A stretch of DNA of 39,716 nucleotides, taken from Bifidobacterium breve (lineage in GTDB: Bacteria; Actinomycetota; Acidimicrobiia; Acidimicrobiales; Acidimicrobilacustridaceae). The DNA lies in contig CAMAYJ010000015.1 of the NCBI GenBank assembly GCA_945862505.1, forward strand, positions 1-39,716, written 5' to 3'. The notes under the pieces were generated by a model, which was not told the origin of the DNA, did no database searches, and saw only the letters and a list, made by a program, of their open reading frames with translations. Of the stretch, positions 34,896 to 39,716 are shown in pieces. The translations under genes and the position numbers were made by a program. The stretch's first letter is position 1. Every line of letters starts with the position of its first letter.

Positions 34896-35069
34896 ATGGA
34901 CATGAGTGAAGGACCACCACCGCCCGATCCCGAGAAGTTGCTTGCCGCCTGGACGGAATGGGAAACCGGTGAAAACACACCCGGTCGCGTCATGGCCAAT
35001 CTGAAAACTGCGGGCATGCCTGAGTTGCTTCGCGTCCTTGTTGAACAAAAGCAGGCAGGCGAGTCCTGA
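34896..35069 (+). CDS. Small protein of unknown function between groEL and NUDIX gene
   Basis: A 57-residue acidic to neutral protein: an N-terminal proline run (EGPPPPDPEKLLAAW), then WTEWETGENTPGRVMANLKT and a C-terminal helix MPELLRVLVEQKQ. No signal peptide, membrane segment or metal motif. The pattern of tryptophans and the PGRVMANLK stretch look like a conserved family and not chance coding, but I do not know a function. ATG 34896 (or 34902) is preferred to GTG 34869 because of the -10 spacing. The stop overlaps a possible CTG start of the NUDIX gene. Confidence 0.72.
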   Translation: MDMSEGPPPPDPEKLLAAWTEWETGENTPGRVMANLKTAGMPELLRVLVEQKQAGES

Positions 35070-35818
35070 ACCGCGGCGGGGCGCAGCAGATTCCTCGTCC
35101 GCCGGGCACCGTCGAAGGCGGACCAGCCCCGTGGGTGCATCTCGCTCCCGAATTTCGCCGCCCAACCATGGCCGAGATTCGCGCGGCCGTGGCGACTGCT
35201 GCATCACCTCGAACCCAAGACGTCGCCGATGGCGCGTTGCGTTCTGCAGTTCTCGCTGCGTTCTACGATGATGCCGATCGTGACGGTCGCGCATCGGTCG
35301 TTCTGACTCGTCGGTCGAAGAACCTCCGCAATCACAGTGGCGAGGTCAGTTTCCCCGGGGGCCGCCAAGAGCCGGGGGAGGAGCTTTGGGTCACGGCACT
35401 TCGTGAAGCCGAGGAAGAGATTGCGCTTGACCGAACGGCCGTCGTGCACCTTGGCGAACTCGATCACCTTCGAACGGTGTCGAGTCGATCATGGATTGTT
35501 CCGTACGTGGCTGAAATCACGGACCCGCATGTAGTGATCCCAGCGCTGCAGGCCGCGCCCGACGAGGTGGAGCTTGTGCTTCACGTTGGGCTTGATGAAT
35601 TGCTAAAAGACGGTGTTTTTCGTGAGGAACTATGGACATTTGGTGAGTACACGCGCCCGGTGTTCTTTTTTGAAATCGAAGGCGACACGGTCTGGGGGGC
35701 GACGGCAGCGATGCTTCGCAACCTGCTGTCGATCGTGACCGGGACCCACGATCCGAACGCTGAAATTTCACACTGGGACGCACCGAACGCTGTCCTGCCA
35801 GCCGGTCTCGGCGAGTAG
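35066..35818 (+). CDS. NUDIX hydrolase, CoA pyrophosphatase-like; start uncertain (CTG or GTG)
   Basis: A NUDIX protein of the UPF0035/CoA pyrophosphatase type, predicted to cut CoA or related compounds. The family signature is LTRRSKNLRNHSGEVSFPGG, followed by the NUDIX box G-x5-E-x7-REAEEE (GRQEPGE, then REAEEEIAL), with Ala in place of the usual Gly near its end. The clear start is GTG 35135 (227 residues). However, the frame is open back to 35066, uses GC-rich codons, and encodes GGAQQIPRPPGTVEGGPAPW, which looks like real coding sequence. The only upstream start-like codon is CTG 35066, in a CTGA overlap with the previous gene. That choice gives 250 residues. Confidence 0.8.
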   Translation: MNRGGAQQIPRPPGTVEGGPAPWVHLAPEFRRPTMAEIRAAVATAASPRTQDVADGALRSAVLAAFYDDADRDGRASVVLTRRSKNLRNHSGEVSFPGGRQEPGEELWVTALREAEEEIALDRTAVVHLGELDHLRTVSSRSWIVPYVAEITDPHVVIPALQAAPDEVELVLHVGLDELLKDGVFREELWTFGEYTRPVFFFEIEGDTVWGATAAMLRNLLSIVTGTHDPNAEISHWDAPNAVLPAGLGE

Positions 35819-35864
35819 AGTTCTCTCTTTCCAGCGGAGTGGGGCCCTTGCGGTCCAGTTCCGC
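35816..35864 (+). promoter_or_regulatory. Candidate -10 and structured leader before guaB3
   Basis: TAGAGT (35816-35821) overlaps the NUDIX stop. Downstream GCGGA (35834-35838) can pair with TCCGC (35860-35864), enclosing a second stem GGGCC (35842-35846) with GGTCC (35852-35856). The leader is about 85 bases. No known purine riboswitch was recognised. Confidence 0.3.
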
Positions 35865-35913
35865 CATTCCTCCCCCGGGGTTTCCCCGACGGATTTGAGC
35901 GAAGGGATCAGCA

Positions 35914-37077
35914 ATGGCTGAAGTCGAGATCGGAATGGGTAAGTCGGGTCGTCGGGCCTACGGCTTCGATGACATCGCAATCGTGCCGAGTCGGCGTACT
36001 CGCGATCCTGAAGATGTCGAGATCACCTGGGAGATCGACGCGTTCAAGTTCCAACTCCCGCTCATGGCATCGGCGATGGACGGCGTTGTGAGTCCCGCAA
36101 CCGCGATCGAAATCGGTCGAATCGGTGGCGTTGGCGTGTTGAACCTTGAAGGTTTGTGGACTCGCTACGAAGATCCCGAATCATTGCTTGAAGAAATCAG
36201 CAAGCTCGATGTCGAAAAAGCCACCGCGCGTATGCAGCAGATCTACATGGAGCCAATCAAGCCCGAACTCGTTTCTCAGCGCATTCGTGAAATTAATGCT
36301 GCAGGGGTTACCTCGTGTGCGTCGGTAACTCCGCAGCGCACCGAGTCGTTGGCCAAGGCCATTCTCGAAGCGGAACTCGATCTTCTCGTTATTCAGGGCA
36401 CTGTTGTTTCGGCTGAACACGTTTCCAAGACGGTTGAACCGCTGAACCTCAAGAAGTTTGTTCGTGAGATCGACATCCCCGTCATTGTCGGTGGCTGTGC
36501 TTCCTACCAAGCAGCGCTGCATCTCATGCGCACGGGAGCGGCTGGCGTTCTTGTTGGTGTTGGTCCGGGTCACGCATGCACCACTCGTGCTGTGCTTGGT
36601 CTTGGTGTTCCGCAAGCAACAGCAATTGCCGATGCTCGCGCCGCACGCATGCGTCATCTCGACGAAACCGGTGTCTACTGCCAGGTCATCGCCGACGGCG
36701 GCATGGGAACCGGTGGCGACATCGCCAAGGCCATCGTGTGCGGTGCCGATGCCGTCATGATCGGTTCACCGCTTGCTGCAGCATCGGAAGCTCCTGGCCG
36801 CGGTTATCACTGGGGCATGGCCACGTTCCATCCGACGCTTCCGCGCGGTGCACGTGTGAAGACCGCCATTCGTGGAACGCTCGAAGAAATTCTCGTTGGT
36901 CCCGCGAATGAAAACGACGGACGCATGAACTTGTTCGGTGCGTTGCGCACTTCAATGGCCACCTGTGGCTATCAAACGGTCAAGGAATTCCAAAAGGCCG
37001 AGGTCATGGTGGCACCTGCACTGCAGACTGAAGGAAAGGCCCTGCAGAAGGCGCAGGGCGTCGGGATGGGTCACTGA
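35914..37077 (+). CDS. guaB3: GuaB3-type IMP dehydrogenase family protein
   Basis: A 387-residue TIM-barrel protein of the IMP dehydrogenase/GMP reductase family, without CBS domains. It has [40 protein letters not shown], and the catalytic loop [11 protein letters not shown] with C222 in the place of the thioimidate-forming cysteine. The middle [20 protein letters not shown] binds phosphate. This is the GuaB3 group found in actinobacteria and cyanobacteria. The cyanobacterial member has been reported to act as an IMP dehydrogenase; whether this one does is inference. It stands directly before guaA, which takes the next step, IMP to XMP to GMP. A full-length GuaB with CBS domains may exist elsewhere. 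Confidence 0.92.
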   Translation: MAEVEIGMGKSGRRAYGFDDIAIVPSRRTRDPEDVEITWEIDAFKFQLPLMASAMDGVVSPATAIEIGRIGGVGVLNLEGLWTRYEDPESLLEEISKLDVEKATARMQQIYMEPIKPELVSQRIREINAAGVTSCASVTPQRTESLAKAILEAELDLLVIQGTVVSAEHVSKTVEPLNLKKFVREIDIPVIVGGCASYQAALHLMRTGAAGVLVGVGPGHACTTRAVLGLGVPQATAIADARAARMRHLDETGVYCQVIADGGMGTGGDIAKAIVCGADAVMIGSPLAAASEAPGRGYHWGMATFHPTLPRGARVKTAIRGTLEEILVGPANENDGRMNLFGALRTSMATCGYQTVKEFQKAEVMVAPALQTEGKALQKAQGVGMGH

Positions 37078-37079
37078 TC

Positions 37080-38627
37080 TTGAGCCCTGAATCGGCGGTA
37101 GGTCCCGTTCTTGTCGTCGATTTTGGCGCGCAATACGCGCAACTCATTGCTCGGCGCGTGCGTGAAGCGCATGTGTTTTCCGAAATCATCAGCCACAACC
37201 TGACTGCGGCCGAAATTGCCGCAAAGAAGCCCGCCGGAATCATCTTTTCTGGTGGTCCGGCCTCGGTGCACGTCGAGGGCGCTCCCTCGATCGACCCAGG
37301 TGTGTACGAACTCGGTGTTCCGATTCTGGGTATTTGCTACGGCGCACAGTTGTTGGCTCGAGATCTCGGTGGCGAGGTCTCTCGCACTGACCGTGGCGAA
37401 TACGGTCGCACCGAACTCACGGTGGCGGCCGACGACGTGCTGTTCAGTTCGGCTCAGCCCCGCACGCAATCGGTATGGATGAGCCACTTCGATACGATCA
37501 CCGTTCCGCCCGTGGGCGCAACGGTTACGGCATCCACGCCGGAAACGCCGGCGGCGGCCTATGAAGATGTGAAGAACCGTCGCTACGGCGTGCAGTTCCA
37601 CCCCGAGGTTGTGCACACGCCTCACGGCCAAGAACTTCTCGAACATTTCCTTTACGACGGGTGCGGTCTAGATCCGTCGTGGACCATGTCATCAATCATC
37701 GACACGCAGATCGAACTGATCCGCGCCCAGGTCGGTAGCGGACGCGCAATTTGCGGATTGTCCGGCGGTGTCGATTCCGCCGTTGCGGCTGCGCTGGTGC
37801 ACAAGGCAATCGGTTCGCAACTCACATGTGTGTTTGTCGACACCGGTCTTATGCGTCTTGGTGAAGGCGAACAGGTTGTTGAAACATTCCAACGCCATCA
37901 GGGCATTGAACTGATCCACGTGCGGGCGGGCGATCGTTTCTTCGAACGCCTCGCCGGTCTTACCGACCCAGAAGAAAAGCGCAAAGCAATCGGCGAACTG
38001 TTCATTCGCATTTTTGAAGATGCCAAAGGCGGCCTCGAAGACGCCAAGTTCCTCGTTCAAGGCACGCTTTATCCCGACGTCATCGAATCGGGCACGAAGG
38101 ACGCAGCCAAGATCAAGAGCCATCACAACGTTGGTGGACTTCCTGACGATATGGACTTCGAACTCGTTGAACCGCTGCGAGCATTGTTCAAAGACGAGGT
38201 TCGCAAAGTCGGAACCGAACTCGGTCTTCCTGACGAAATCGTTTGGCGCCAACCATTCCCTGGTCCGGGACTTGGTGTACGCATCATCGGCGAAGTCACT
38301 CCCGACAAAGTCGAGATGCTGCAGAAGGCCGATGCCATCGTGCGCGAAGAAGTGAAAACCGCCGGCCTCGAACGTGAAATCTGGCAAGCATTCGCCGTAC
38401 TTCCCGACATTCGTTCGGTGGGCGTCATGGGCGATGAACGCACCTACGGGTTCCCGGCGATCATTCGAGCTGTCACCAGTGAAGATGCCATGACTGCCGA
38501 CTGGGCGCGACTCCCCTACGAACTTCTTGAGCGCATGTCCTCGCGAATCATCAACGAGGTTCCCGGCATTAATCGGGTGGCCTACGACATCACGTCGAAG
38601 CCTCCGGGCACCATCGAATGGGAATAG
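37080..38627 (+). CDS. guaA: GMP synthase (glutamine-hydrolysing)
   Basis: GuaA converts XMP to GMP with glutamine and ATP. The 515-residue product has the class I glutaminase triad C86 (GICYGAQ), H174 and E176 (FHPEV), the ATP pyrophosphatase P-loop SGGVDS (228-233), and the C-terminal dimer domain ending KPPGTIEWE. The start is TTG 37080, two bases after guaB3; no better start is nearby and the N-terminus [19 protein letters not shown] is complete. It is convergent with the LLM gene, 16 bases away. Confidence 0.97.
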   Translation: MSPESAVGPVLVVDFGAQYAQLIARRVREAHVFSEIISHNLTAAEIAAKKPAGIIFSGGPASVHVEGAPSIDPGVYELGVPILGICYGAQLLARDLGGEVSRTDRGEYGRTELTVAADDVLFSSAQPRTQSVWMSHFDTITVPPVGATVTASTPETPAAAYEDVKNRRYGVQFHPEVVHTPHGQELLEHFLYDGCGLDPSWTMSSIIDTQIELIRAQVGSGRAICGLSGGVDSAVAAALVHKAIGSQLTCVFVDTGLMRLGEGEQVVETFQRHQGIELIHVRAGDRFFERLAGLTDPEEKRKAIGELFIRIFEDAKGGLEDAKFLVQGTLYPDVIESGTKDAAKIKSHHNVGGLPDDMDFELVEPLRALFKDEVRKVGTELGLPDEIVWRQPFPGPGLGVRIIGEVTPDKVEMLQKADAIVREEVKTAGLEREIWQAFAVLPDIRSVGVMGDERTYGFPAIIRAVTSEDAMTADWARLPYELLERMSSRIINEVPGINRVAYDITSKPPGTIEWE

Positions 38628-38643
38628 TCAGAAACTTTCGGTT

Positions 38644-39615
38644 TCAGGTTCCGGCGAGGCGCTCAACAATCGGCGCAAACGATTCAACCGCGTCAGCACC
38701 AATGGTGATGTACGACAGTCCCCATCGTTCCCGACGTTCAATGATTGTTTCGCACAACTGATCAACGGTTCCGGCCAACGCGTGTGGCGACTGCAATGCC
38801 TGTACGCCAGTAAGTCCGAGTGCTGGCGCCACCATTTCAGCGAAGCCTTCGCGATCATCGGTCACAACGGCAAGATGCACGCGAGTTTGCAGTTCAAGGT
38901 CGTCGTAACGATCGCCTGCGGCCTCGGCGATCCATTGCAGTTTCTCTTCGGTGGCTTCTGCGGTTGCATTCGGACCGGCTGATGCATCGATGACGCCAGC
39001 TGTGAGCGCAACGTTGATGCCGATGATGTCGGCCTCGCGGGCTGCAATCGTCAGCACTTTCTTGCCGCCGCCACCGATAAGGAACGGAACCGGCGATTGC
39101 AATGGTTTCGGCGTTCCTTCGTGACCGGTGATGTTGTAATGCTCGCCGTGAAAATCGACAGGTCCTGTGGCGAACAAGCCCTTGATGATGGTGATGGCTT
39201 CGGCCATGCGATCGATGCGAATGCCTGGGCGATCAAGCGGAATGCCGGCTTGCTCGTAATCGGTCGTCATCCAACCGGCGCCAATACCGAACTCGAGGCG
39301 ACCACCACTTAACAGGTCAATCGTTGCTGCTTCTTTCGCGAGGATCACTGGGTGGCGGTAATCGTTGCACCACACCAACGTGCCGATCTTGAGTGTGGTT
39401 GTTGCTTCCGCGGCCGAAACAAGTGCAGGCGTGATGGCGAGCTGCGAATCGAGATGGTCAGCAATGGTGAGTGAGTCGTAACCGAGCGATTCGACCTGAC
39501 GGGCCAGAGCGCGCCACCGATCGCCATCGTCAGCGCTACCGGTAAAACCGCCGGGCGGTTCACTGGCCTGAATGCTGAATCGAAAAGGCTTTTGCCGGGG
39601 GAGTCGAATGCTCAT
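38644..39615 (-). CDS. LLM-class (probably F420-dependent) oxidoreductase
   Basis: A 323-residue luciferase-like monooxygenase fold protein, close in feel to the TIGR03621 (MSMEG_2516) group. Marks are [14 protein letters not shown] at the start, [59 protein letters not shown] and [20 protein letters not shown]. Such enzymes use F420 or FMN on varied substrates; F420 is inferred from the subgroup and the actinobacterial setting. The start ATG overlaps the stop of the upstream dehydrogenase gene (ATGA), so the two are one operon. Confidence 0.88.
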   Translation of the reverse strand: MSIRLPRQKPFRFSIQASEPPGGFTGSADDGDRWRALARQVESLGYDSLTIADHLDSQLAITPALVSAAEATTTLKIGTLVWCNDYRHPVILAKEAATIDLLSGGRLEFGIGAGWMTTDYEQAGIPLDRPGIRIDRMAEAITIIKGLFATGPVDFHGEHYNITGHEGTPKPLQSPVPFLIGGGGKKVLTIAAREADIIGINVALTAGVIDASAGPNATAEATEEKLQWIAEAAGDRYDDLELQTRVHLAVVTDDREGFAEMVAPALGLTGVQALQSPHALAGTVDQLCETIIERRERWGLSYITIGADAVESFAPIVERLAGT

Positions 39616-39716
39616 CGCATTGCCGCTCCGGCGTCGATCGGCAGTGTGATGCCGGTGACCATGCGGGCTTCATCGGAACTGATCCAAAGCAGCGCGTTCG
39701 AGATGTCATCAACTTT
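39612..39716 (-). CDS. Short-chain dehydrogenase, C-terminal end only (gene runs off window)
   Basis: Reading the minus strand from the window edge gives 34 residues in open frame: [20 protein letters not shown] followed by [10 protein letters not shown] and a stop. This is the end of a classical SDR (the xVTGxxLxxDxG pattern). The catalytic part lies outside. The TGA overlaps the LLM start by three bases within ATGA. Confidence 0.8.
   Translation of the reverse strand, partial: KVDDISNALLWISSDEARMVTGITLPIDAGAAMR

Noticed and set aside
38631-38645. GAAAC/GTTTC hairpin between guaA and the LLM gene
   Set aside because: Five AT-rich pairs and no T-run; too weak to call a terminator for either convergent gene.

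Overview
The window is a stretch of core chromosome from a GC-rich actinobacterium. The most likely home is the class Acidimicrobiia, for example an Ilumatobacter-like lineage; this placement is an inference from gene order and protein style and was not tested by a search. The evidence is: the run glmM-glmS-acpS/nnr-alr-tsaE-tsaB-rimI-tsaD-groES-groEL, which is typical of Actinomycetota; long charged tails on ribosomal proteins L22 and S3; a zinc-type S14; a GuaB3-type IMP dehydrogenase; a predicted F420-dependent luciferase-like enzyme; and many GTG and TTG starts with 1- or 4-base stop/start overlaps.

Layout. Positions 1-970 hold the 3' part of tuf and rpsJ, closed by a good intrinsic terminator. 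Positions 1125-2744 carry genes foreign to an S10 operon: a short-chain dehydrogenase and, on the minus strand, a two-gene toxin-antitoxin module. A structured leader of about 200 bases (2864-3071) then precedes a very compact S10-spc block: rplC, D, W, B, rpsS, rplV, rpsC, rplP, rpmC, rpsQ, rplN, X, E, rpsZ, rpsH, rplF, R, rpsE, rpmD, rplO, secY, adk, map (3072-14980). The alpha block follows: infA, rpmJ, rpsM, K, D, rpoA, rplQ, truA, then rplM-rpsI (15120-20255).

From 20302 to 28528 comes an envelope and cofactor block: glmM, a very large GlmS-like protein (1157 aa), an AcpS-NnrE-NnrD fusion, a stand-alone CBS-pair protein and alr. A minus-strand gene for a Tat-exported lipoprotein with a cytidine-deaminase-like zinc site (28544-29884) is divergent from the tsaE-tsaB-rimI-tsaD operon, which makes the t6A tRNA modification. 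Then come CIRCE-controlled groES-groEL, a small conserved-looking protein, a CoA-pyrophosphatase-like NUDIX protein, guaB3-guaA, and on the minus strand an LLM-family oxidoreductase with the tail of another short-chain dehydrogenase running off the end.

No phage, insertion sequence, CRISPR array, rRNA or tRNA gene was seen. The most interesting points are: an infA gene whose only reasonable start is CTG, and a second CTG candidate on the NUDIX gene; the oversized GlmS with the canonical C-terminal active-site motif now internal; the three-enzyme AcpS-NnrE-NnrD polypeptide; the exported deaminase-like lipoprotein; stable UUCG-type hairpins in several ribosomal-protein leaders; and a recurring TAGNNT-like -10 element placed so close to some starts that leaderless mRNAs are likely. 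No wholly unknown multi-gene system was recognised.
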